Origin: Dehalococcoidia bacterium
GTDB lineage: Bacteria; Chloroflexota; Dehalococcoidia; GIF9; AB-539-J10
Direction of reading: 5' to 3'
Assembly: GCA_030615625.1 (NCBI GenBank)
Contig: JAUWYX010000007.1
Span: forward strand, 22,502-86,501
DNA: 64,000 nucleotides
Part shown: positions 51,918-59,916 of the stretch, piece by piece
Layout: each line of letters starts with the position of its first letter
Numbering within the stretch: the stretch's first letter is position 1
Notes under the pieces: model-generated
What the model saw: only the letters and a program-made list of their open reading frames with translations
The model's database searches: none
Told to the model about the DNA's origin: nothing
Position numbers and translations under genes: made by a program

Positions 51918-52142
51918 TTGGAAAACGGTCCATTACCTAAGTGCCAAAAATGCGGAAAGGGGGATTTAGTGCCTCTGTCTGACTTTGGTAGTCAAGGGGC
52001 ACCGATTCACTACAAGGCTTGGGTGTGTACCCGTCCTGATTGCGGTTTCAATTTAAAGATCAGGAACGGTGAAATATACCTTGATGAGCCTATTCTTAGT
52101 GGAGAACTTCATACCCGCACACGCCGAGAATACACTCCTTAG
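51918..52142 (+). CDS. Small zinc-ribbon protein
   Basis: 74 residues with two Cys pairs, CQKCGKGDLVPL and CTRPDCGFNLKI, a zinc-ribbon layout (CxxC ... CxxxxC). The rest is unrecognised. TTG start with a GGAGGTGG ribosome site. It ends 8 nt before comF and shares the promoter at 51843. Function unknown; perhaps nucleic-acid or protein binding. Confidence 0.7.
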   Translation: MENGPLPKCQKCGKGDLVPLSDFGSQGAPIHYKAWVCTRPDCGFNLKIRNGEIYLDEPILSGELHTRTRREYTP

Positions 52143-52150
52143 CAGAGGAT

Positions 52151-52855
52151 TTGCTTCGTTCAGGTAAATTAGTTGAGCTGGCGGTGGACTCTTTTTTCCC
52201 GCGCCGATGCGTTGGCTGTGGGAAAGTAGGCGGTTTTCTTTGCCCTCAATGTCTTGGAAAATTACCAAGGCTAGTGCCCCCGTTTTGCCCCAACTGTGGC
52301 AGGCCTCAGGCTAGCGGTATCGTATGCCCAAGCTGTCGGCAAAGGCAAACTAAGATTGACGGCATCCGTTCTCTATTTAGGTTTGACGAAGTAATACGGA
52401 AAGCCATTCATCAGCTGAAGTATCGAAATTTGAAGGCAATCTCTCCCTGTCTGGCTGAATTACTAGCTGATTATCTCAGGTCAAATCCCTTGCCTGGCGA
52501 AGCCTTGGTTTGCGTACCTCTTCACCCACGGCGATTAAGAGAGAGGGGTTATAACCAGTCCAGCCTTCTCGCCAGGGAGTTGGGCAGGCGCATTGATTTG
52601 CCAGTGATTGAGGATTGCCTCATTCGGGTTAAGCAGGCACAACCTCAGGTGAGGGCAGTTGATGTAGAAGAGCGCTGGAGGAATGTAGCCGATGCTTTTG
52701 TGTGCCGTGATGAAAAGGTAAGCGGTAAACAAATTATAATTATAGACGATGTATGTACCTCTGGAGCCACGCTGGAGACCTGTGCCATAGCTCTCAAGAA
52801 CAAGGGCGCCGCGTCTGTTTGGGGCTTAACCTTAGCAAGGGAGATTTACAACTGA
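52151..52855 (+). CDS. ComF-family phosphoribosyltransferase-like protein
   Basis: 234 residues. N-terminal double zinc finger (FPRRCVGCGKVGGFLCPQC ... CPNCGRPQ ... CPSC), then a type I phosphoribosyltransferase domain with IIIIDDVCTSGATLETCA, the PRPP-binding loop, and VPLHPRRLRERGYNQSSLLARELG. In competent bacteria ComF aids DNA uptake; elsewhere its role is unclear. TTG start is uncertain because the AGAGGA site is very close. It is followed by hpf after 10 nt. Confidence 0.9.
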   Translation: MLRSGKLVELAVDSFFPRRCVGCGKVGGFLCPQCLGKLPRLVPPFCPNCGRPQASGIVCPSCRQRQTKIDGIRSLFRFDEVIRKAIHQLKYRNLKAISPCLAELLADYLRSNPLPGEALVCVPLHPRRLRERGYNQSSLLARELGRRIDLPVIEDCLIRVKQAQPQVRAVDVEERWRNVADAFVCRDEKVSGKQIIIIDDVCTSGATLETCAIALKNKGAASVWGLTLAREIYN

Positions 52856-52865
52856 AGGAGGAGAA

Positions 52866-53414
52866 ATGAAGCTACAGATTATCGCTAAGAATAATGTGGA
52901 GGTCTCTGAAACATTAAAGGCGTATGTTGAGAAGAAGGTTGGCAAACTGGGTCGTTACCTACCTACCATTGATGAAGGCAAGGTGGAGATTTCCAGGGAA
53001 GGTGCAAAGCTGCCTGAGCAGCGATTCATTGTCCAGGTTACCCTTGACAGCAGAGGTGTCTTAATTAGAGCTCAGGAAAAGTCTAAGGATATTCGCACAG
53101 CCATTGCCAAAGTAGTGAATGTGCTGTCTAAGCGAATCGAGCGATACAAAGGCAAATTATATGATAAAGGCAGAGGCGTTTCTTTTGCTCGGCAAGGAGC
53201 AGCAATCGAGGCGGAGGAAATCGAGGCTCCCAAAAGAGTGGTAAAGAGTAAACGCTTCTTGGTCAAACCCATGCCTGTAGATGAAGCTATAAGACAAATG
53301 GAGCTTTTGGGGCATGACTTCTTTCTTTTCATAGATGCCGATACTGAGAGACTCAATCTGCTATACCGTCGTGAGGATGGCAACTATGGATTGATCGAAC
53401 CAGAGATGGGGTGA
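52866..53414 (+). CDS. hpf: Ribosome hibernation promoting factor, long form
   Basis: 182 residues: an N-terminal HPF/YfiA ribosome-binding domain (about 1-100: IIAKNNVEVSETLKAYVEKKVGKLGRYLP) and the C-terminal dimerisation domain of the long type (KRVVKSKRFLVKPMPVDEAIRQMELLGHDFFLFIDADTERLNLLYRREDGNYGLIEP). Long HPF forms 100S ribosome dimers in stationary phase. Excellent GAAGGAGGAG site. Last gene before the accessory patch. Confidence 0.96.
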   Translation: MKLQIIAKNNVEVSETLKAYVEKKVGKLGRYLPTIDEGKVEISREGAKLPEQRFIVQVTLDSRGVLIRAQEKSKDIRTAIAKVVNVLSKRIERYKGKLYDKGRGVSFARQGAAIEAEEIEAPKRVVKSKRFLVKPMPVDEAIRQMELLGHDFFLFIDADTERLNLLYRREDGNYGLIEPEMG

Positions 53415-53427
53415 TCAACAATACGGT

Positions 53428-53460
53428 TTTAAGTTCGAATCCTGCTAGGGGAGGCATTTT
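53428..53460 (+). other. tRNA 3'-end-like remnant
   Basis: TTTTAAGTTCGAATCCTGCTA followed by GGGGAGGCA resembles the T loop and acceptor end of a tRNA, but the T stem does not pair and no 5' part exists. It may be an attachment-site scar or chance; it marks the left edge of the accessory patch. Confidence 0.2.
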
Positions 53461-53593
53461 TGGATAAAAGGTAAAACTCAGCAATAACAGCGCGTTCCTC
53501 CAATGTTGGCGATACGGTAGCGCATTGATTATAATAGATATAATAGTGGGGGAACTGCGCAGAGAAGTGTCCTATGACTAGGAGACGAGGGGC

Positions 53594-54649
53594 TTGGTTT
53601 TGGGTAATGGCATAAGGCATGGCAGGAAAGCTCCAAAAGTTGGGGAAGTGGGCATATTAGGGGAACACGAAGCCCAAGGGAGGGAAGCCATTGCTACATA
53701 TAAAGTTGTTTTCCATAAGAAAGTTCTTATTATGGAGAAAGGAATATGCACCAAGAACCTTTATATTCCCTACACCTCCATCAAGGAATGCGGTTACTAC
53801 AACCGTACATGGTTTCGCTCTTTCACCTGTATCATAAAATATGTTGACGATCAGGGAAAGAATAAGGAGGTTAAGTTTCGGAGTCGTGCAGATTGTCCGT
53901 TTGCAGTGCTAAATCTATATACCGATATTCTTCGAATTTCAAAGCAATATGGGCACAAAATAGCGCAGAAGCCAGATGAAAAACTGATCAACTTAGCAAA
54001 TCAGCTAAAAGACCTTAATGTAGAATCTGAATTTATAGAAGCTGATGTTCAACAAAATAAAGCATCAGAGGGAGTAAAATGGAGTGGAAATTTTTGGCAG
54101 AGAGATGTGGGGGGGCTCAAGCTTAGCTGTAGTAATGTCGAGAGGATAAAGGTAACTGAGAGTGGAAATTTAACCATAAATCCAGGCTCAACATATGTTC
54201 CTGTTAATCAATATAATTATGAGACTCGATACCATACTGACTGGGTGATTCCAGTTGAGCAAACTCTCAGTATTGACTGTGTTGGCAGGCCCAAGAGGAA
54301 ATTTCCAAGAGGACTAGTTGATTATGAATGGCAGGAAGGCGGGCTTGCTCAAGAGCCGAAGCAAGACATGACCTTGCGTGAGATAATGAGCCAAAGCAAG
54401 AAACCTACTTGGAGTGAAGCTAACAAGCTGGTAGAAGGGGAAGCTGACTCCGGCCGGCGAGGGCATAAACTTACCCAAAGGCTAAATCAAGACGGTCAAT
54501 TGCGTCAGATGCTTATAAAAGCCAAAGCACCTGCTATAAGAATCACAGGAAATCACATATATATTGAAGATAAGAACTTCCCTAGCCAGAAGCTCTCACA
54601 GTGCGTTGACACTATTGCTTGTTATATTCGACAGGAAGCTGGTTGGTAA
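53594..54649 (+). CDS. Hypothetical protein with PH-like N-terminal region
   Basis: 351 residues, no signal or membrane helix. Residues about 30-125 (YKVVFHKKVLIMEKGICTKNLYIPYTSIKECGYY, then a positively charged strand-rich part) recall bacterial PH-like domains that read out a short beta barrel. The middle is rich in Asn, Tyr and Thr, the end helical. I assign no function. TTG start is weakly supported (GACGAGGGGC upstream). It has no relatives among the neighbours and may be a recent arrival. Confidence 0.55.
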   Translation: MVLGNGIRHGRKAPKVGEVGILGEHEAQGREAIATYKVVFHKKVLIMEKGICTKNLYIPYTSIKECGYYNRTWFRSFTCIIKYVDDQGKNKEVKFRSRADCPFAVLNLYTDILRISKQYGHKIAQKPDEKLINLANQLKDLNVESEFIEADVQQNKASEGVKWSGNFWQRDVGGLKLSCSNVERIKVTESGNLTINPGSTYVPVNQYNYETRYHTDWVIPVEQTLSIDCVGRPKRKFPRGLVDYEWQEGGLAQEPKQDMTLREIMSQSKKPTWSEANKLVEGEADSGRRGHKLTQRLNQDGQLRQMLIKAKAPAIRITGNHIYIEDKNFPSQKLSQCVDTIACYIRQEAGW

Positions 54650-54777
54650 GGCGTGTGCGCTTGATGATAGTTGTATGAGAGCCGAACAAATAACTCAATA
54701 CACCAACGCAAAGGTCTTCTCGAAAGTCTTGGTTTTATCTTTTATCCTAAATGGTGAGAAGATTTCTTTGTGAGTGT

Positions 54778-54785
54778 GCTATAAT
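54778..54785 (+). promoter_or_regulatory. Extended -10 promoter for hicBA
   Basis: TGCTATAAT gives an extended -10 (TG at 54777-54778, TATAAT 54780-54785). It lies 7 nt before an in-frame ATG at 54793 and 22 nt before ATG 54808. No clear -35. Confidence 0.5.
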
Positions 54786-54807
54786 TGGGTAGATGGGAGA
54801 AAGAATC

Positions 54808-55032
54808 ATGTTGAGAAGGTTTCGTGTAATTCTTGAACCCAATGAATCAGCTGGATACACAGTTACGGTTCCCCTGCTACCCGGGTGCATAAGTGAAGGT
54901 GATACCAGAGAGGAAGCGCTGGCTAATATTAAGGAAGCTATCGAACTTTATTTAGAGAGTCTTCAAGCTGATGGCGAGCCGCTTCCTGCTGAGGAAGCTA
55001 TTGAAGAAGCGGTTATAGAGGTTACCGCGTGA
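54808..55032 (+). CDS. hicB: HicB-family antitoxin
   Basis: 74 residues with the HicB fold signature: RRFRVILEPNESAGYTVTVPLLPGCISEGDTREEALANIKEAIELYLESL. HicB binds and neutralises HicA; this short form has no DNA-binding C-terminal extension visible. ATG 54808 has GGAGA 7 nt upstream; ATG 54793 in frame would suit a leaderless message (adds MGERI). It overlaps hicA by 4 nt. The antitoxin-first order is the reverse of E. coli hicAB but common. Confidence 0.92.
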   Translation: MLRRFRVILEPNESAGYTVTVPLLPGCISEGDTREEALANIKEAIELYLESLQADGEPLPAEEAIEEAVIEVTA

Positions 55033-55250
55033 GGCTTCCGCGAGTCAGCGGCAAGCAAACCGTCGATGCACTCCTGCAAGCTGGTTTCATCATACACCGA
55101 ATTCGGGGAAGTTACTATATTCTTAAGCACCCTGAAACAGGCCGGAGAGTAACAATTCCTTATCATCGACGAGAGCTTGCCTTAAAGACATTGGACTCGA
55201 TTTTGAAGCAAGCGGCAGTCAGTCGTGAGACGTTTTCCAGACTGTTGTAA
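55029..55250 (+). CDS. hicA: HicA-family toxin, catalytic His replaced
   Basis: 73 residues with the HicA double-stranded-RNA-binding-like fold: VSGKQTVDALLQAGFIIHRIRGSYYILKHPETGRRVTIPYHRRELALKTLDSILKQA. In active HicA mRNA interferases the GSH motif supplies the catalytic His; here it is GSY (Ser28-Tyr29). The toxin may therefore be inactive, or use another residue. GTG start overlaps hicB (GTGA). Confidence 0.9.
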   Translation: MRLPRVSGKQTVDALLQAGFIIHRIRGSYYILKHPETGRRVTIPYHRRELALKTLDSILKQAAVSRETFSRLL

Positions 55251-55818
55251 AGTACCAAACTGTTTAAAACTGGATAACCCACCTCTCAGTCTTGCATCCG
55301 AAATAGCGACAATAACTCAGACATCGACAAAAGTTCGGATTTCCCCCCAACGCGGGGAGCAATTGCGCTTTTTCGAACCTAACTAGATACAAAGTAATCC
55401 GAACTTGTGTGGGGTGAAGGCGCTTTTTGCTCCAGTAAAGCGCAACTGGGCTAGAAAAATAATCTGGGAGTAGAAATCGGCATTAAAGATTCCTCATATC
55501 ATATTAGAGCCAAAACAATTTATAGTGTTCCGCATAATCTCGTATAAAATCCCTCCTATTTTTCTGCTCAGGAATGCCTGCCACGATAGATTTCTTAAGG
55601 CGTTCTTGCCACAGAACATGCTATGGAGCCAGCCAAGAGTTGACGGTTACTACCTGGGGATGATATCCTTGAGACAGGTTATCTCTGGTCATGAAATCAT
55701 CCAGATTGGAGGCAATAGAGATAAGAGATGAACTAAAGCTTAAACCAGAATCTGGCTGTTTCTCACTACCACATCGGTCCTGCGTAACTGCAGGAAATTC
55801 TGAAAAGGGAGGTCCAAT
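55251..55818 (+). other. Gene-less region between hicBA and the SDR gene
   Basis: 568 bases with no convincing gene. An 11-bp inverted repeat AAGTTCGGATT/AATCCGAACTT (55331-55341 and 55396-55406) brackets GCGCTTTTT-type strings that recur at 55364 and 55418, and CCTGC-GTAACT-GCAGG occurs at 55782. It may hold a decayed element. The ribosome site of the SDR gene is at its right end. Confidence 0.5.
55331..55406. repeat. 11-bp inverted repeat
   Basis: AAGTTCGGATT and AATCCGAACTT are perfect complements 54 nt apart. The interior also holds CCCC-AACG-CGGGG. Could be a structured RNA or transposon end. Confidence 0.45.
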
Positions 55819-56583
55819 ATCAGCGATTTATTTGATTTGACAGGCAAGACTGCTATCGTAGTCGGCGGCGCTGGCGGCATCGGTCGTGCGCAGGCTCTGG
55901 GCCTGGCGGAGGCTGGCGCCGATGTCGTTGTGGCCAGCCGTAACCTGGAGCATCTAAAGCCGGTAGCTGAGGAGATACAAGCTCGGGGTAGAGAGTCACT
56001 GGCGGTTACCGTGGAGGTTACTGATGAGAAATCAGTAGCGGCTATGGTCGATAGTGTCCTGAAGAAATTCCCTCACATTGATATTCTGGTAAACGCTCAT
56101 GGTCTGGCGATCCGCAAACCTGCCGATACCTTTCCAATTGACGAGTGGCAGCAAGTTATGGATATCAACACCCGCGGAACATTCATCTGCTGCCAAGTGG
56201 TTGGGCGGGTGATGATCAAACAGCGTAGTGGCAAGATCATAAACGTATCATCGGTGAGAGGTAGATACGGCCTCCCTGCAAATTACGCTGCTTACTGCGC
56301 CAGCAAAGGAGCTGTAGATACTCTGACACGAACGCTCGCTTGCGAGTGGGCTAAGTATAATGTGCTGGTGAATGCGGTCGCGCCCACTATTGTGGAAACC
56401 GAACTTACCCGTCCTGCCTTGGCCAACCCCCAGTTTGCCCAGCAGATGAAGTCTCGTATCCCGCTCGGCCGCTGGGCAATGCCGGAGGATATTGTCGGGG
56501 CTACCGTATTCTTTGCCTCAAAGGCGTCAGACTTCATTACAGGGCAAATCCTTTACATTGACGGTGGCGTGACTACTTGGTAA
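55819..56583 (+). CDS. SDR-family oxidoreductase, apparent ATC start
   Basis: About 254 residues. Short-chain dehydrogenase/reductase with TGKTAIVVGGAGGIGRAQALGLAEAG (NAD(P) site), the catalytic Ser in NVSSVRGRYG, YAAYCASKGAV (Tyr-Lys), and LYIDGGVTTW at the end. The family N-terminus SDLFDLTGKTAIV is encoded, but in frame there is no ATG/GTG before it; AAGGGAGG lies exactly 6 nt before ATC 55819, so ATC is the likely start. The alternative is TTG 55837, 24 nt from that site. First gene of the catabolic operon. Confidence 0.85.
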   Translation: MSDLFDLTGKTAIVVGGAGGIGRAQALGLAEAGADVVVASRNLEHLKPVAEEIQARGRESLAVTVEVTDEKSVAAMVDSVLKKFPHIDILVNAHGLAIRKPADTFPIDEWQQVMDINTRGTFICCQVVGRVMIKQRSGKIINVSSVRGRYGLPANYAAYCASKGAVDTLTRTLACEWAKYNVLVNAVAPTIVETELTRPALANPQFAQQMKSRIPLGRWAMPEDIVGATVFFASKASDFITGQILYIDGGVTTW

Positions 56584-56622
56584 TAGAATAATTGATAGTT
56601 AAAATTTAAGGAGGTATATGTT

Positions 56623-57429
56623 ATGGGGGAAGAAGTTTTAGTTGATTTGAGCCATCCGTTTGGTGCTGGTTCACCCCTGTGGCCGTATTTTGAAGATGTT
56701 AAAATCGAAAGAATGCACTATATGGCAAAGTCCGGCGTTCTGTCCCAGAAAATAACGACCGTCATGCATTGCACCACCCATGCCGATTCACCAGGGCACG
56801 TATTTGAGGGCGGTTTGTTTACTCACGAAATTCCCCTGACCTGCTACTATGGCGATGCTGTAGTCTGGGATATCCCAAAGAAAAAATGGGAGCTCATCAC
56901 CGCCACGGATCTCGACGCGGCGAATAAGAGGTTGCCCATGAAGGCGGGCGATATCATTATTGTCCATACCGGTTGGAATAAATATTGGGGCGATAACACT
57001 ACTTATTTCTGCTATTCGCCCGGATTGGGCAGAGAAGCTGGTGAATGGTTCGTATCGCATAAAGTTAAAGCTGTCGGCGTGGACCAGCAAGCTCTGGACC
57101 ATCCGCTCCACACCGCTATTGGACCTCATGGTCCTGGGCCGCTGCGTCCAGACATCTGTGCCGAATATAAGAGAGAGACCGGACACGACGTACTGCAAGA
57201 CTTCCCGGAGTGGGAACCCTGTCATAACCTGATAATGAGAAACGGTATCCTCGGCTGGGAAAACGTCGGTGGCGATATCGCTAAAGTGGTCGGGAAAAGA
57301 TGTAGACTTTCCGGTTTCCCGATTCGATGGTACATGGGTGATGGCTCCATCGTTCGTATGGTTGCCTTCATTGATGAGAAGGACCTCAACGACGTCCCGG
57401 ATCGCGTTTACAAGTACGGCACACAATAA
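56623..57429 (+). CDS. Cyclase-family (kynurenine formamidase-like) metal hydrolase
   Basis: 268 residues of the cyclase/Kynurenine formamidase-like group. The metal motif HxGTHxDxPxH appears as MHCTTHADSPGHVF, preceded by LVDLSHPFGAGSPLWPYF. Ser/Asp residues of the second site lie in GVDQQALDHPLHTAIGPHGPG. Members hydrolyse amides or lactones, or form rings. AAGGAGG upstream. It lies between the SDR and the cupin gene on one strand. Confidence 0.9.
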   Translation: MGEEVLVDLSHPFGAGSPLWPYFEDVKIERMHYMAKSGVLSQKITTVMHCTTHADSPGHVFEGGLFTHEIPLTCYYGDAVVWDIPKKKWELITATDLDAANKRLPMKAGDIIIVHTGWNKYWGDNTTYFCYSPGLGREAGEWFVSHKVKAVGVDQQALDHPLHTAIGPHGPGPLRPDICAEYKRETGHDVLQDFPEWEPCHNLIMRNGILGWENVGGDIAKVVGKRCRLSGFPIRWYMGDGSIVRMVAFIDEKDLNDVPDRVYKYGTQ

Positions 57430-57477
57430 CCCGGATTATTCACGACTCGAGTAATTTGCAATTAAAAGGGAGAAAAT

Positions 57478-57810
57478 ATGAAAAAGATTAGTTTAGCTCA
57501 GGTCAAGCCATATGAGGCTCCCGGTCATTCCAAGATGGTTGCGCTCAAGCTAAGCGGCAAAGATGAAACAGGGGCTGAGAAGTTCTGGGTGGGCATGTCC
57601 CATTTCCTTCCCGGCGGTGGGGCTGAATTCGGCGCTACGCCAGCGGAGAAATACTACTTTGTCCTGGACGGAGAAATCACGGTCAAGACCGAGAAGGAAG
57701 AGGTAACCCTCGGCCCATGGGATTCAGTCTACATCGCTCCCAACGAAGGAAGGGAAATCATCAACAAGACCAATAAGCCAGCGAGTATGCTGGTAGTTAT
57801 TAACTATTAG
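57478..57810 (+). CDS. Cupin-domain protein
   Basis: 110-residue single cupin barrel: PGGGAEFGATPAEKYYFVLDGEITVKTEKEEVTLGPWDSVYIAPNEGREIINKTNKPASMLVV. The first motif has Glu and Tyr in place of the usual His-x-His pair (normally GxxxxHxHxxxxE), so metal binding may be altered. Strong GGGAGAA site. Probably a lyase, isomerase or small-molecule sensor serving the operon. Confidence 0.85.
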   Translation: MKKISLAQVKPYEAPGHSKMVALKLSGKDETGAEKFWVGMSHFLPGGGAEFGATPAEKYYFVLDGEITVKTEKEEVTLGPWDSVYIAPNEGREIINKTNKPASMLVVINY

Positions 57811-57892
57811 GCTAATTTTCCATTTCTCTGAACAGTTGTGTTTCTAATTGCCCCATAGAATTGTATAGACTACGGGAAACGAGAGAAGGGCT

Positions 57893-58846
57893 TTGATAAG
57901 AGCTGAAGATGTTAGCAATATTGCCGTGATTGGCGCGGGCATGATAGCGCCCGGCGTTGCTCAAGTCTTTGCCACCAAGAACTACAATGTTCGTATCTTT
58001 GCCAGAAGGCAAGAGGCATTGCGAGCGGCTATTGAAAGAATCAGGTCTGCCCTCTCAACAATGGCTGAAAGAGGGATTGGTTTACAGAGTGAAATCGAGC
58101 CAGCCATAAGCAGGATCAAAACCACCACCGAACTGAGCGAGGCCGCCGCCGATGCTCACTTGGTGATTGAGTGTGTCTCCGAAAATCTGGAGTTAAAGCA
58201 GCAGTTCTTTCATAATCTAGACCGGCTCTGTCCTCCAGAGACTATTCTGGCTACCAATACGTCGGTGATTAGCATAACCGAAATCGCGGCCAAGGCTCGT
58301 GTGAAAGAGAGAATTCTGGGGACTCATTTCTGGAACCCCCCTTACCTGATCCCGCTCGTGGAAGTTACCAAGGCAAGAGATACCTCTGACGAAGCCATGG
58401 AGGCGACTTATCAGCTCATGAAAAACGCAGGGAAACACCCGGTGAAGTGCATGAAGGATGTGCCTGGTTTTATCGCCAATCGGCTGCAACACGCCTTGTG
58501 GCGGGAGGCTATCTCCATCGTGGAAAATGATATTGCAGACGCCGCTACTGTTGATGAAGCTATCAAGAACGGTTTTGCTGTTCGGTTGCCAGTTCTGGGA
58601 CCTATTGAGAACGCCGACATGGTCGGACTCGACCTAACCCTGTCTATCCACGACTATATTCTCAAGCATCTTGAATCTTCTCCGAATCCCTCGCCCCTCC
58701 TAAGGGAAAAGGTGAAAAGAGGGGAGCTGGGATTCAAAACAGCGCAGGGTTTCTATACCTGGTCTCCCGAAGAGATCAACAAGTCCAAGGAAAGGCTTCT
58801 AGAATACCTCATCGAGTGGACCAAGAAAGAACAGGGCAAAGCATAG
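57893..58846 (+). CDS. 3-hydroxyacyl-CoA dehydrogenase family protein (carnitine-dehydrogenase-like size)
   Basis: 317 residues: Rossmann domain IAVIGAGMIAPGVAQVFATKNYNVRIFAR, catalytic part ATNTSVISITEIAAKARVKERILGTHFWNPPYLIPLVEVTKA, and one C-terminal domain (PVLGPIENADMVGLDLTLSIHDYI). The usual FNP is WNPP, as in lambda-crystallin or carnitine-dehydrogenase-like enzymes that act on free 3-hydroxy acids. TTG start after GAGAAGGG. It could make the 3-keto acid that BKACE cleaves. Confidence 0.92.
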   Translation: MIRAEDVSNIAVIGAGMIAPGVAQVFATKNYNVRIFARRQEALRAAIERIRSALSTMAERGIGLQSEIEPAISRIKTTTELSEAAADAHLVIECVSENLELKQQFFHNLDRLCPPETILATNTSVISITEIAAKARVKERILGTHFWNPPYLIPLVEVTKARDTSDEAMEATYQLMKNAGKHPVKCMKDVPGFIANRLQHALWREAISIVENDIADAATVDEAIKNGFAVRLPVLGPIENADMVGLDLTLSIHDYILKHLESSPNPSPLLREKVKRGELGFKTAQGFYTWSPEEINKSKERLLEYLIEWTKKEQGKA

Positions 58847-58921
58847 AACGACCTTGAGTGATCATGCAGAAAGCTATTGCATTTGGTGCAATGAGATACA
58901 TCTTGTAGGAGGAGTGAGCAG

Positions 58922-59857
58922 ATGGAAAAGCTTATCATAACGGCCGCCTTGACTGGCAATATCACCCTGCCGACTCAGACACCTTATCTACCGCTGACAC
59001 CGCAGCAAATCGCCGAGGAGGCGGTAAGGTGTGCCAATGCTGGCGCGGCTTCGGTGCACGTCCATGGTAGAGACCCGCAGACCGGCAAACCGACTACCGA
59101 CCCGGCAGTCTACCGGGAGATTGCCACCCTCATTAAGTCAAGAAGCAATGTTATTGTCTGCGTGACCACCGGCGGCACCATGGAAATGACAGCGGCGGAA
59201 AGGATAAGGGTTGTCCCGGCTCTCAAACCGGAGCTGGCTACATTTAACATGGGCTCGATCAACTTCTCAATTCACCCGATTACAGAGCGATATAAGGACT
59301 CGGACTACAAGTATCCCTGGGAGAAGGATTTTGCCGCCGGAACCATAGATTTCATCTTCCGTAATACCTTTGGTGATATCGAGCACTTCTGTAAGACCAT
59401 GACTGAGAATGATACCAAACCCGAACACGAAGCATATGACGTAGGGCACCTGTACAATATACAGTATTGTATTAGGAGAAAGCTCGTGCAATTCCCCATC
59501 TGGGTGCAATTCGTCACCGGAATTCTGGGTGCGATTGGCGCCCATTTAGAAAATATCATGTTCATGAAACAAACAGCTGACCGACTGTTCGGGCCGGAAA
59601 ACTACAAGTGGTCGGTAATTGGCGCCGGCTACCCCGCCGAGTTTAACCTGGCGACACTATCCATAATGATGGGTGGGCATGTCCGCGTGGGCTTTGAAGA
59701 CAATATTTATGTCCGCAAAGGTGTATTGGCTAAGAGCAACGCCGAACTGGTAGAGAAGGTAATCAGAATCGCCCGGGAGCTTGAACGGGAAATAGCTACG
59801 CCCGACGAAGCAAGAGAGATCCTTGGCCTAAAAGGGAAGGGCAAGGTCAACTTCTAG
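58922..59857 (+). CDS. BKACE-family beta-keto acid cleavage enzyme
   Basis: 311 residues of the BKACE (3-keto-5-aminohexanoate cleavage enzyme/DUF849) family. The zinc HxH appears in AASVHVHGRDPQTGKP, with VCVTTGGTMEMTAAERIRVVPALKPELATFNMGSINFS and GNITLPTQTPYLPLTPQQIAEEA at the N-terminus. BKACEs use acetyl-CoA to split a beta-keto acid into acetoacetate and an acyl-CoA. Excellent TAGGAGGAG ribosome site. It ends the operon; convergent with the NTPase gene. Confidence 0.93.
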   Translation: MEKLIITAALTGNITLPTQTPYLPLTPQQIAEEAVRCANAGAASVHVHGRDPQTGKPTTDPAVYREIATLIKSRSNVIVCVTTGGTMEMTAAERIRVVPALKPELATFNMGSINFSIHPITERYKDSDYKYPWEKDFAAGTIDFIFRNTFGDIEHFCKTMTENDTKPEHEAYDVGHLYNIQYCIRRKLVQFPIWVQFVTGILGAIGAHLENIMFMKQTADRLFGPENYKWSVIGAGYPAEFNLATLSIMMGGHVRVGFEDNIYVRKGVLAKSNAELVEKVIRIARELEREIATPDEAREILGLKGKGKVNF

Positions 59858-59916
59858 AAGAACCGGACATAATACCCCACAAAAAAGTCTCTTCGATTCT
59901 ATTTTGTTTTTTGAGC

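Noticed and set aside
53428-53460. A functional tRNA gene after hpf
   Set aside because: Only a T-loop-like string is present; the T stem does not pair and there is no anticodon or D arm.
55525-55731. 68-codon frame in the gene-less region
   Set aside because: No ribosome site, no recognisable family and odd composition; it may contain decayed coding DNA but cannot be supported.
56788-57426. 212-codon minus-strand frame opposite the cyclase gene
   Set aside because: Antisense to a gene with a clear metal motif and ribosome site; no family resemblance.
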